Shown: piece by piece, positions 17,858 to 25,425 of the stretch
Numbering within the stretch: position 1 is the stretch's first letter
Layout of the letters: each line of letters starts with the position of its first letter
Source: Paraburkholderia acidipaludis NBRC 101816
GTDB taxonomy: Bacteria > Pseudomonadota > Gammaproteobacteria > Burkholderiales > Burkholderiaceae
Assembly: GCF_000684975.1 (NCBI RefSeq)
Contig: NZ_BAXZ01000017.1
Coordinates: 1 to 64,000, forward strand
Direction: 5' to 3'
Length of the DNA: 64,000 bases
Program-made: the position numbers and the translations under genes
Notes under the pieces: model-generated
What the model was told of the DNA's origin: nothing
Database searches by the model: none
Seen by the model: the letters and a program-made list of their open reading frames with translations, nothing else

Positions 17858-17895
17858 GCGGCTATGAAGCGGCTATGAAGCGGCTATGAAGCGGC
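17858..17895. repeat. 11-bp tandem repeat, three full copies plus a partial copy
   Basis: GCGGCTATGAA is repeated exactly at 17858, 17869 and 17880, followed by GCGGC at 17891. It lies between the divergent NERD helicase and the glutathione transferase. The period is about one helical turn. There are no nearby AT-rich segments or replication genes. It could be a slipped-strand repeat that shifts promoter spacing, or merely neutral. Confidence 0.75.
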
Positions 17896-17990
17896 CGTAA
17901 AAAAGCCGTAAGGGATGCGATCCGGCAAACACCCTGCCGGATCGTGTATCGTTTCGCCCTGCGCTTATGACCTCAAGGAGAGTGCGCCCG

Positions 17991-18617
17991 ATGCTTACGA
18001 TCTGGGGACGCGCCAATTCGGTGAACGTCCAGAAAGTCCTGTGGTGCTGCGATGAACTCGTGCTGCCGTTCCAGCGTATCGATGCGGGGCTGCAGTTCGG
18101 CCGCGTCAACGAGCCGGAATATGTCGCGCTGAATCCGAACGCCAAGGTGCCGACACTCGTGGACGGCAATTTCGTGCTGTGGGAATCGAATTCGATCCTG
18201 CGCTACCTCGCGATGGAATACGGCCCGTCCAGCCTGCTCTATCCGGCCGAGCCGAAAGTGCGCGCGCTGATCGAACGCTGGCTCGACTGGTCGATCGGCA
18301 CGCTTGCGCCGGCCGAGCGCCCGCTCTTCCAGGCGCTCGTGCGCACGCCACCCGAAAAGCGCGACATGGCCAGGGTGGCCGACGACCTCGATCAGGTCGC
18401 CGCATTGTGGAAGCTGCTCGACCACCATCTGCAAGGGCGTTTCTTCCTCGAAAACGAACGCTTTTCGCTGGCGGACATCGTGATCGGCGGATTCGCGCGG
18501 CGCTGGTTCGGGCTCGAAGGCATCGAGCGGCCCGCGCTGCCGAATCTCGAGCGCTGGTATCAGCGCATCTCGCAGCGCGAGGGCTTTCGCAAGTACCTCG
18601 CCCAGCCGCTCACCTGA
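17991..18617 (+). CDS. Glutathione S-transferase family protein
   Basis: This is a 208-residue cytosolic GST. It has a thioredoxin-like N-terminal domain (MLTIWGRANSVNVQKVLW, with the serine of SVNVQK in the catalytic position), a cis-proline in KVPTLVD, the glutathione gamma-Glu contact motif ESNSILRYL, and an all-helical C-terminal domain. It probably conjugates glutathione to electrophiles. ATG 17991 is preferred over ATG 17967 because AAGGAG (17975-17980) lies 10 bases upstream of it. It appears monocistronic. Confidence 0.88.
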   Translation: MLTIWGRANSVNVQKVLWCCDELVLPFQRIDAGLQFGRVNEPEYVALNPNAKVPTLVDGNFVLWESNSILRYLAMEYGPSSLLYPAEPKVRALIERWLDWSIGTLAPAERPLFQALVRTPPEKRDMARVADDLDQVAALWKLLDHHLQGRFFLENERFSLADIVIGGFARRWFGLEGIERPALPNLERWYQRISQREGFRKYLAQPLT

Positions 18618-18679
18618 AACACGTTTGCGGCACAACGCAAGCGCGGCAGCGAGGGCGGGCGCAGCCGCTGCCCGCCCCG

Positions 18680-18685
18680 TATAAT
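18680..18685 (+). promoter_or_regulatory. Candidate -10 box just upstream of the Zur-like gene (possible leaderless mRNA)
   Basis: A perfect TATAAT lies only 6 bases before the ATG at 18692, so a start site at the usual distance would fall on or next to the start codon. There is no Shine-Dalgarno sequence in between. The -35 region is GC-rich and poor. Confidence 0.45.
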
Positions 18686-18691
18686 TGCCGC

Positions 18692-19270
18692 ATGAAGACA
18701 GCAAAACCGGCCCCGCACGATCACGGCCACCCTCACCACGAGCACGGCGGCGACGATCACGCTCACGACGGCGTGGCGCCCGCGTCCATCGGCGCCGCGC
18801 TCGAAATGGCCGAGGTCTACTGCCGCGAGCGCGGCGAGAAGCTCACGCCGATCCGCCGCAAGGTGCTGGAACTGCTGCTGGCCTCGGGCCGGGCCACCAA
18901 GGCCTATTCGCTGCTGGACGAAATGCGCCAGATCCACCCCGGATCGGCGCCGCCCACGGTCTATCGCGCCCTCGATTTCCTGCTTTCGGCCGGGCTCGTG
19001 CACCGGATCGAATCGATCAACGCCTTCGCCGTCTGCCACGACCTCACGCAATGCCAGCACGGCATCCTCGTGGTCTGCCAGCAATGCGGCAACGTCACCG
19101 AACTGCACGAGCCCAGGCTGCGCCAGGCGCTCGTCGCGCAGATCGAGGCGGCGGGATATCGCCTGGAAGGCGACGGCATCGAGCTCAAGGGCGTATGCGC
19201 GCAGTGCCGCGCGGCGGAGCCCGTTCAGGCCGCCGGCGTCGACATCAAGGCCGCAGCGCAGTCCTCCTGA
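18692..19270 (+). CDS. zur: Fur-family transcriptional regulator, probably Zur (zinc uptake regulator)
   Basis: This 192-residue protein opens with a histidine-rich leader (HDHGHPHHEHGGDDHAHD) and continues with the Fur winged helix (LTPIRRKVLELLLASG, PPTVYRALDFLLSAGLVHRI). Zinc-site residues include CQQCG and CAQCR, the structural CxxC pairs, and a CHD/CQH cluster. The histidine leader and these cysteine pairs favour Zur over Fur, which is a family-level inference. A Zur-type box precedes the TonB receptor at 59819, a plausible target in this window. No znuABC is adjacent. The start codon sits almost on a TATAAT, so the mRNA may be leaderless. Confidence 0.7.
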   Translation: MKTAKPAPHDHGHPHHEHGGDDHAHDGVAPASIGAALEMAEVYCRERGEKLTPIRRKVLELLLASGRATKAYSLLDEMRQIHPGSAPPTVYRALDFLLSAGLVHRIESINAFAVCHDLTQCQHGILVVCQQCGNVTELHEPRLRQALVAQIEAAGYRLEGDGIELKGVCAQCRAAEPVQAAGVDIKAAAQSS

Positions 19271-19283
19271 AAACCCAGGGAAC

Positions 19284-19694
19284 CTACAGCGACTGCCTCG
19301 CCTCGATCGCGTCGCTCAGCAGCGTCACGAGGGCTTCCGGCTCGGCCGGCTTCGTCATGAAGTGCTGAAACCCTTCGCCGATACTGCGCAGGCGCCAGCT
19401 TTCGCCGGTGTGCCCGGTCAGCGCGACCGCGACGGTGGGGGCATGATCGCCGCGTATTTCATGGTCGCGCAGGCGCTGGATCAGATAGAACCCGTCCATG
19501 GCCGGCAGGTCCAGGTCGCAGACCACGGCATCGGGCAAGAGTTCGAGAACCGCTTCGACGCCGGTTTCGGCATCTCCCACCGCCACCACGCGCGCCCCTT
19601 CCGACTCGAGCAGCGAGGCCAGCGACGCCCGGCTTTGCGGATCGTCTTCGACCAGGACAATGGTCGTCCGGTCGAGTTTGTGTACTGCATTCAT
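19284..19694 (-). CDS. Single-domain response regulator
   Basis: This 136-residue stand-alone receiver has the acidic pair in VLVEDDPQSR, phospho-acceptor Asp in AVVCDLDLPAMDG, Thr in ALTGHTG and Lys in MTKPAEPEAL. There is no output domain, so it would act by protein contact, as CheY or Spo0F do, or as a phosphate sink. No kinase is adjacent; the hybrid kinase at 12586 is the nearest. ATG 19694 begins the conserved fold; the longer frame upstream is non-coding. It is convergent with the Zur-like gene. Confidence 0.85.
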   Translation of the reverse strand: MNAVHKLDRTTIVLVEDDPQSRASLASLLESEGARVVAVGDAETGVEAVLELLPDAVVCDLDLPAMDGFYLIQRLRDHEIRGDHAPTVAVALTGHTGESWRLRSIGEGFQHFMTKPAEPEALVTLLSDAIEARQSL

Positions 19695-19922
19695 TGTGTT
19701 AGCTTGAAACTTCCTGTTCGTCTGGCTTGCCGCGCCATGCGCGAACGCCGTCGCGGGCCGCCCTTCCAGCGCAAGTTTAATGCCGTCGCGAGCGGCGGCG
19801 CATGTCGCGTGCACGGTGCGCCGCGCACGATAGCCCCGGCGCAAGTCACGTCGATGAAACCGGCTTGCCTTGCGGCTTTCGCTGCCTTACCGAGGGCACG
19901 GCGAGGGCACCGGTCACGCCTT

Positions 19923-21485
19923 TTACCCGGTCCCTTTGCCGATGGCGGCGAAGGCTTCGAGGGCGCGCTCACGAGCGAGTTCGTGTTCGACGATGGGCCA
20001 GGGGTAGTCGTTCCCCAGACGCACGCCCGCCGCCTCCCGTTCTTGCGGCGCCGCCTTCCACGGCTGATGGATCAGCTTGTCGGGCAGGCGCGCCAGTTCG
20101 GGCACCCATTGCCGCACATAGGCGCCACGCGGATCGAACTTCTGGCCCTGCAAAACCGGATTGAAGATGCGGAAATACGGTGCCGCATCGAGGCCGCATC
20201 CGGCCACCCATTGCCAGTTGGCCGGATTGCTGGCCGGGTCGGCGTCCACAAGCGTGTCCCAGAACCATCGTTCGCCCTCGCGCCAGTCGAGAAGCAGGTG
20301 CTTCGCAACAAACGACGCCGCCACCATGCGCACGCGATTGTGCATCCAGCCCGTGTGCCAGAGCTCGCGCATTCCGGCGTCGACCAACGGATAGCCGGTC
20401 AGGCCGCGCTGCCATGCGCGCAGGCCTGCGGAGTCGCTGCGCCAGGGCATGGCGTCGAACGCGGGCCGCAGATTCCGCGCCGCCAGATCCGCGAAGTGGA
20501 AACGCTGGTAGTGGCTGAACTCGCGCCAGCCCAGTTCGCTCGCGAACTTCTCCGCCGCCGCCGAGCGCCGTGCCGAAGGCTCCGCGTGCACGGCTGCGCG
20601 CAGCGCGGCCCAGACCTGGCGCGGCGACAGGGCGCCGACGGCCAGATACGGCGAGAGGCAGCTCGTGGCGGACAAGGCGGGTTCGTCGCGTTCGCCGGCG
20701 TAATGGTCGAGCCCATCGGCGAGGAAGGCGCCAAGACGCGCCAGCGCGGCGGCCTCGCCCGCGGGCCAGGCCGCGCGCAAACCGCCGGACCAGTCGGGCG
20801 CATGCGGCGCGAGCCCGAGCGCGTCGAGATGGCCGGCGCGCTGCACGAGCGCTGCCGGTAAGTGTTGAAAAAAGCGTTGAAAAAGGCGCTGAAAAATTAC
20901 CCGCTCCGGTTCGGGAAGCGGCGGCGGAATGTCCTTCTGACGGCACGCGCGCCAGTAGGCCGTAAAGACCTTGAACGGCTGCCCGGATTGATTGAGCACC
21001 GTCCACGGTTCGTTGAGCAGCTGACCGTTGTGGCTTTCGACGCCAATACCGCGTGCGCGCAGATCGGCCTTGATTGCGCGGTCGATCTCACGCTGAGCGA
21101 AACCGTAGCGGCGATTCCAGTAGACCGCGCTCGCGCCGGTTTCTTTCACGAGCGTGGGCAGCGCCGCGGCGGCCTTGCCTTGCAGAATCAGCAGCTCGCC
21201 GCCATGCGCCGCGAGCGCGGCTTCGAGGGCCTGTAGCGACACGTGCAGCCACCAGCGCGCGGCGCCCCCGGGAGGCCGTTCGCCGGCGGCGTCCGGATCG
21301 TGAATATAGACACAGATCAGCGGCCGGCCAGTCGCGGCCGCCTGGGCGAACGCGGGATGATCCGCAAGACGCAGATCGTCGCGAAACCAGACGATAACGG
21401 GCGCGGAATTCGGCGTTACGGTAGGCAGATTAGACCTCGAATGGGATAAAAGCAGGGAGCGCCAACGGGAGCGCAGCCGTACCAC
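19923..21485 (-). CDS. phrB: Deoxyribodipyrimidine photolyase (class I CPD photolyase)
   Basis: This flavoprotein repairs UV-induced pyrimidine dimers using blue light. The antenna-binding N-terminal domain starts VIVWFRDDLRLADHP. The FAD and DNA-binding domain shows GWREFSHYQRFHF, WHTGWMHNRVRMVAASFV, ASNPANWQWVAGCG and DAAPYFRIFNPVLQGQKFDP. The 5' end is uncertain. GTG at 21485 is the nearest standard start (520 residues), but a CTG at 21428 (501 residues) has GAGG 6 bases upstream and starts right before the conserved fold; no ATG fits. An in-frame 12-bp repeat inserts FQRL/FQRF/FQHL in the interdomain region. Confidence 0.92.
   Translation of the reverse strand: MVRLRSRWRSLLLSHSRSNLPTVTPNSAPVIVWFRDDLRLADHPAFAQAAATGRPLICVYIHDPDAAGERPPGGAARWWLHVSLQALEAALAAHGGELLILQGKAAAALPTLVKETGASAVYWNRRYGFAQREIDRAIKADLRARGIGVESHNGQLLNEPWTVLNQSGQPFKVFTAYWRACRQKDIPPPLPEPERVIFQRLFQRFFQHLPAALVQRAGHLDALGLAPHAPDWSGGLRAAWPAGEAAALARLGAFLADGLDHYAGERDEPALSATSCLSPYLAVGALSPRQVWAALRAAVHAEPSARRSAAAEKFASELGWREFSHYQRFHFADLAARNLRPAFDAMPWRSDSAGLRAWQRGLTGYPLVDAGMRELWHTGWMHNRVRMVAASFVAKHLLLDWREGERWFWDTLVDADPASNPANWQWVAGCGLDAAPYFRIFNPVLQGQKFDPRGAYVRQWVPELARLPDKLIHQPWKAAPQEREAAGVRLGNDYPWPIVEHELARERALEAFAAIGKGTG
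20864..20899. repeat. In-frame 12-bp tandem repeat inside the photolyase gene
   Basis: On the + strand the units start at 20864 (GTTGAAAAAAGC), 20876 (GTTGAAAAAGGC) and 20888 (GCTGAAAAATTA). On the coding strand they give the four-residue repeat FQRL-FQRF-FQHL. The A runs are striking in GC-rich surroundings and could slip, changing the repeat number by whole units without a frameshift. Confidence 0.7.
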
Positions 21486-21502
21486 GCACGCGCGCTTGCG
21501 CC

Positions 21503-22231
21503 TTAACGGGGCGTGCCGGCTTTGTCGACCGCCGCGCCGCCCGGCAGAGGCCCGATCCCCTGCGTGATCAGCGCCACCGCATGCTGTGCGATCTCGCGCG
21601 CGCCGATCTGGCGCTTGTCGGGATCGTTGCGCCACTGGCGCGAGGTGGCGAGCGGCAGCAACGTGAGACCCAGCAGCGACTGAAACAGCAGCGACGGTTC
21701 AAGCGCCGGATTCAGGCGCCCTTCGCGCTGCCAGCGTGCGATCGCCGCCTGCGCCGCACTCTGGTTCGAATGGCCGAACCGCTCGTGCATGCGCTGGCGC
21801 AACAGGCCGCCTTCGCTGAGCACCTCGCGCACCCACAGCGGCGCGAACCACGGATAGCGCGCCCCCACTTCGACGAAACGCTCGGTAAGCAGCGTGAGCG
21901 CGGCGACGGGATCGTCGGGATGCGCCTCGAAGATGCCGCCCATGGTCTCGCGCAGCGGCACGAAACGCTCGTCGATCAGCACGTCGATCAACTGATCGCG
22001 GGTCTTGAAGTAATAGTGGACCATCGCGGAGGTCACGCCGGCCTCGCGGGCGATCGCCGCCAGCGTGGTGTCGACGATGCCCTGGCGCGCAAAGAGCGCC
22101 AGCGCCGCCTCGATCAGCCGCGCGCGCTGCTCCGCCCCGCCCGCGCCGCCGCTCGGCCGGCCCGGACGGCGGGCAGGACGGCAATCGACGGTTTCGGGTG
22201 CTGTGGACGCGGGGGTATCGGATTCGCTCAT
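21503..22231 (-). CDS. TetR-family transcriptional repressor
   Basis: This is a 242-residue repressor with an unstructured Pro/Arg-rich leader, then the TetR helix-turn-helix (LIEAALALFARQGIVDTTLA, IAREAGVTSAMVHYYFKTR) and a ligand-binding C-terminal half. It is divergent from the DHA2 exporter at 22345, so repression of that exporter, relieved by a drug-like ligand, is the likely role. The 113-base gap carries a good promoter and inverted repeats. A second in-frame start does not fit better. Confidence 0.9.
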   Translation of the reverse strand: MSESDTPASTAPETVDCRPARRPGRPSGGAGGAEQRARLIEAALALFARQGIVDTTLAAIAREAGVTSAMVHYYFKTRDQLIDVLIDERFVPLRETMGGIFEAHPDDPVAALTLLTERFVEVGARYPWFAPLWVREVLSEGGLLRQRMHERFGHSNQSAAQAAIARWQREGRLNPALEPSLLFQSLLGLTLLPLATSRQWRNDPDKRQIGAREIAQHAVALITQGIGPLPGGAAVDKAGTPR

Positions 22232-22275
22232 TTTTCCGATTATCTCCCTACTTATCTCTGGTTACGTTTCAGTCT

Positions 22276-22304
22276 TTGACTGTATCCCGGAATTCTTCTA
22301 ATAT
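22276..22304 (+). promoter_or_regulatory. Promoter of the DHA2 exporter
   Basis: TTGACT (22276-22281), a 17-base spacer and TAATAT (22299-22304) form a near-consensus sigma-70 promoter 40 bases before the ATG at 22345. The region is AT-rich compared with its surroundings. Confidence 0.65.
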
Positions 22305-22323
22305 TAATCGTCAAGTTAATTAA
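22303..22323. promoter_or_regulatory. Candidate TetR operator
   Basis: ATTAA (22303-22307) and TTAAT (22316-22320) form an inverted repeat with an 8-base spacer, and the perfect palindrome TTAATTAA follows at 22316-22323. The elements overlap and follow the -10 box, a placement suited to repression by the divergent TetR protein. Confidence 0.45.
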
Positions 22324-22344
22324 TTTCAAGACGGTCCCACTGCG

Positions 22345-23868
22345 ATGGAATCCACAACGGAACGCACCCTGCCGGTCCAGCACGACGCCGCGCCCGCGGC
22401 CGACCATCCGCCGATCCGGCTCCTATTCCCCGCGCTGCTGCTCGTCATGCTGCTCGCGGCGCTCGACCAGACGATTGTTTCCACGGCGCTGCCCACCATC
22501 GTCGGCGAGCTGGGCGGCCTCGACCGCCTTTCGTGGGTCGTCACGGCCTATCTGCTCACCTCGACCATCGTCGTGCCGCTCTACGGCAAGTTCGGCGACC
22601 TCTACGGGCGCAAGATCGTGCTGCAGGCCGCCATCGCGATCTTTCTCGTCGGCTCGGCGCTGTGCGGCATCGCCCAGGACATGACGCAGCTCATCGTCCT
22701 GCGCGCCGTGCAGGGTATCGGCGGCGGCGGGCTCATGGTCGTGACCATGGCGGCCATCGGCGACGTCATCCCGCCCGCGCAGCGCGGCAAGTATCAGGGC
22801 ATGTTCGGCGGCGTGTTCGGGCTCGCGACCGTCGTGGGGCCGCTGCTGGGCGGGTTTCTCGTCGAGCATCTGTCGTGGCGCTGGATCTTCTACATCAACC
22901 TGCCGCTGGGCGCGATCGCGCTCGCCGTGATCGGCGCCGTGTTCCGCCCGCGCGCCGCGCAGGTGAAGCACGTGATCGACTACATGGGCGCCGCGTGGCT
23001 CGCCACCGCGCTCACCTGCCTGATCCTCTTCACGAGCCAGGGCGGCTCGATCCTGCCCTGGTCCTCCGTGCAGCTGTGGCTCACGCTGCTGCTTGGGGGC
23101 GTCGCGGTGGCCGGCTTCATCCACGAGGAAAAGCATGCCGTCGAACCCATCATGCCGCTCGAACTGTTCCGCCACCGCACCTTCGTGCTGTCGAGCCTGA
23201 TCGGCTTCATCGTGGGCGTCTCGCTGTTCGGCTCCGTCACCTTCCTGCCGCTCTATCTGCAGGTCGTGAAAGGCTCCACGCCTTCCGAGGCCGGCATGCA
23301 GATGCTGCCGATGATGGGCGGCGTGCTCGTGATGTCCGTGATCACGGGCCGCACCATCAGCAAGATCGGCAAGTACCGCATCTTCCCCATCGTCGGCACC
23401 GCGCTCGTGGCGCTCGCCATGGTGCTGCTCGCGCGCCTGCAGATCGCCACGCCGATCCATCAGATGTATCTGTACATGGGCATTCTCGGCTGCGGGCTCG
23501 GCATGGTGATGCAGGTGCTGATCCTCGCCGTGCAGAACACCGTCGAATTCCGCCATATGGGCGTGGCCACCTCGGGGGCGACGCTGTTCCGTTCGATAGG
23601 CGGTTCGGTGGGCGTGGCCGCGTTCGGCGCCGTGTTCTCGCACGGCCTGCAAACGAGGCTCGAAAAAGTGCTTACGCCCGGCGTCGAGCTGCCGCAGCCG
23701 CTCACGCCCGAGGTAATCCGCCACCTGCCGCCCGCGCTGCATGCCGGCTACCTCGACGCGTTCGCCGGCGCGCTGCATCTGGTCTATCTCTCGGCGGCGA
23801 TCGTAGTGCTGCTCTCGTTCGCGCTGGCCTGGCTGCTGCAGGACGTGCCGCTGCGCAAGCAGCCTTGA
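22345..23868 (+). CDS. MFS multidrug exporter, DHA2 (14-TMS) family
   Basis: This 507-residue inner-membrane drug:proton antiporter has the DHA2 signatures: LLAALDQTIVSTALPTIVGE in helix 1, the loop GKFGDLYGRK (motif A), LRAVQGIGGGGL in helix 4, and GPLLGGFLVEHLSWRWIFYI (motif C) in helix 5. About 14 hydrophobic segments can be counted, as expected for EmrB/SMR-type pumps. No membrane-fusion or outer-membrane partner is adjacent, so it may work alone. Control is likely by the divergent TetR protein. It is convergent with the MocR gene, 23 bases away. Confidence 0.92.
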   Translation: MESTTERTLPVQHDAAPAADHPPIRLLFPALLLVMLLAALDQTIVSTALPTIVGELGGLDRLSWVVTAYLLTSTIVVPLYGKFGDLYGRKIVLQAAIAIFLVGSALCGIAQDMTQLIVLRAVQGIGGGGLMVVTMAAIGDVIPPAQRGKYQGMFGGVFGLATVVGPLLGGFLVEHLSWRWIFYINLPLGAIALAVIGAVFRPRAAQVKHVIDYMGAAWLATALTCLILFTSQGGSILPWSSVQLWLTLLLGGVAVAGFIHEEKHAVEPIMPLELFRHRTFVLSSLIGFIVGVSLFGSVTFLPLYLQVVKGSTPSEAGMQMLPMMGGVLVMSVITGRTISKIGKYRIFPIVGTALVALAMVLLARLQIATPIHQMYLYMGILGCGLGMVMQVLILAVQNTVEFRHMGVATSGATLFRSIGGSVGVAAFGAVFSHGLQTRLEKVLTPGVELPQPLTPEVIRHLPPALHAGYLDAFAGALHLVYLSAAIVVLLSFALAWLLQDVPLRKQP

Positions 23869-23891
23869 CGTTGCCCGTTGCGGCGCGCCCC

Positions 23892-25313
23892 TCACGCGGC
23901 CTGCGCGCTCAACTCCATCGCGCGCTGCAATGTTTCGTACACCTTCGGGCGAGCGCACTGCGAGACGTTGAAGCGCAGGAAGTCGCCGGCGCTGCGCGAG
24001 TAGCTGAAGACATTGCCCGGCGCGAGCACCATGTCCTGCGCGAGCGCCTCGCGCGCCACCTGCGCGGCGTCGAGCCCGTCCGGCAGACGCGCCCACACGA
24101 AGAGGCCCGCCTGCGGCCGCGTCCACGCAGTGAGGCCGAGCGACGCGAGACGCCGCAGCGTTTCGCCCATCGCGTCGGCGAGGCGCGCGCGTAGTCCGTC
24201 GAGATGGCGGCGATAGGTGCCGTCCACGAGCAGGCGGTGCACGAGATCGGCCGCCACCTCGCCATTGCCGAACGACACCGCGAGCTTCAGATCGACGAGC
24301 GCCTCGACCCAGTCGGCGCGCGCGGCGATGAAGCCGCAGCGCACGGCCGCCGACATCGTCTTCGAAAAGCTGCCGATCGTCACCACGCGCGCAAGACCGT
24401 CGAAGGCCGCGAGGCGTGGGGCGGGGTCGGTTTCGAAGTCGGCGAAGATGTCGTCCTCCACGATCAGGAGATCGTGCTCCTCGGCGAGCTTGAGCAGGCG
24501 ATGGGCGACCGCCGGCGCGAGCGTCGCGCCCGTGGGGTTGTGGAGCGCCGAATTCGTCACGTAGAGCCGCGGGCGATGTTCGATCAGCGCGCGCTCGAAC
24601 GCGGCGAGGTCGGGGCCGGCGGGCGTGTACGGCACGCTCGCCACGCGGGCGCGATGCGCGCGCAACAGCGCCTGGAAGTTGAAATAGCAGGGGTCGTCCA
24701 CGAGCACCGTATCGCCCGGTTCCAGCAGGAAACGGCACACGAAGTCGAGGGCCTGGGTGCCGCCGTCGGTGAGCACGATCTGCTCGGGCCCCGCTTCCAC
24801 GCCGTGCTGCGCGAGACGCCACGAGAGTTGCTGGCGCAGCGCCGGCAAGCCCAGCGGAGAGGCATATTCGGCCAGCGGCGCGCGCGGATCGCGCGCCTGC
24901 GAGCGCAACGCGCGCCGCACGGCGTCCTGCGGCAGCCACGAAGGCGGCAGCCAGCCGCAGCCGGGGCGCAGCGCGTGCTGATCGGCTTCGAGCGACTGGC
25001 GCGTGAGCCAGAGCGGATCGATCTCGCGATCCAGACGCGGACCGAGCGCCGCGAGCGCGAGCGGCGGCGCATGGCCGGCGACGAAGAACCCGGAGCCGCG
25101 CCGCGCGACCAGCACGCCCTCGCCTACCAGCCGTTCGTACGCCTCCACCACGGTGGACTTCGAGACGCCCATCTGCTCGCTCATGGCGCGGACCGACGGC
25201 ACGCGCGCGCCGGCAGCCAGCGCGCGGCCGGCAATGCGCCCGCGCAGCGCCTCCATGACGTGCGCGACGCGCGTGAGCGTGCCGCTCGTGGATGCTTCCG
25301 TTTGTGCTTGCAT
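23892..25313 (-). CDS. MocR-type regulator (GntR helix-turn-helix fused to PLP aminotransferase-like domain)
   Basis: This 473-residue protein has residues about 10-80 as a GntR winged helix (GARVPSVRAMSEQMGVSKST, VVEAYERLVGEGVL). The rest is a fold type I aminotransferase domain: DGGTQALDFVC, NSALHNPTGATL, the VEDDIFADFE aspartate that contacts the PLP ring, and the Schiff-base lysine in SFSKTMSAAVRCGF. Such proteins usually regulate B6, amino acid or transport genes rather than catalyse transamination. It is divergent from an EamA transporter, and three TGTACTG half-sites lie between. The start is 25313 or ATG 25337, which adds 8 residues; neither has a clear ribosome site. Confidence 0.9.
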   Translation of the reverse strand: MQAQTEASTSGTLTRVAHVMEALRGRIAGRALAAGARVPSVRAMSEQMGVSKSTVVEAYERLVGEGVLVARRGSGFFVAGHAPPLALAALGPRLDREIDPLWLTRQSLEADQHALRPGCGWLPPSWLPQDAVRRALRSQARDPRAPLAEYASPLGLPALRQQLSWRLAQHGVEAGPEQIVLTDGGTQALDFVCRFLLEPGDTVLVDDPCYFNFQALLRAHRARVASVPYTPAGPDLAAFERALIEHRPRLYVTNSALHNPTGATLAPAVAHRLLKLAEEHDLLIVEDDIFADFETDPAPRLAAFDGLARVVTIGSFSKTMSAAVRCGFIAARADWVEALVDLKLAVSFGNGEVAADLVHRLLVDGTYRRHLDGLRARLADAMGETLRRLASLGLTAWTRPQAGLFVWARLPDGLDAAQVAREALAQDMVLAPGNVFSYSRSAGDFLRFNVSQCARPKVYETLQRAMELSAQAA

Positions 25314-25338
25314 TTGCGTTTGGCCGATGTCCCGCATC

Positions 25339-25380
25339 TGTACTGCTCTGTATTCAGTACAGTTTTGCGAAATTGTACTG
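25339..25380. promoter_or_regulatory. Candidate MocR operator: three TGTACTG half-sites
   Basis: TGTACTG at 25339-25345, its inverse CAGTACA at 25355-25361, and a second direct TGTACTG at 25374-25380. The first two extend to an 8-bp inverted repeat (CTGTACTG/CAGTACAG). Two direct copies 35 bases apart with one inverted copy is the arrangement known from MocR/PdxR-type operators. Confidence 0.65.
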
Positions 25381-25425
25381 ATCTGTAGCTTACCCTCTGC
25401 CCGGCCCGAGCGCATCATCCGCCGG

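Noticed and set aside
15099..17867. Very long open frame (922 codons) opposite the NERD helicase and fusion gene
   Set aside because: It is a by-product of GC-rich third positions: its product is low-complexity Arg/Ala-rich, without recognisable domains, while the opposite strand carries clear motifs.
17858..17895. Tandem repeat considered as iterons of a replication origin
   Set aside because: Only three short copies, no AT-rich unwinding region and no rep gene nearby.
22423..24939. Minus-strand frame (838 codons) spanning the MFS and MocR genes
   Set aside because: It crosses the boundary of two convergent real genes and has no domain content; its first half reads the MocR gene in the wrong frame.
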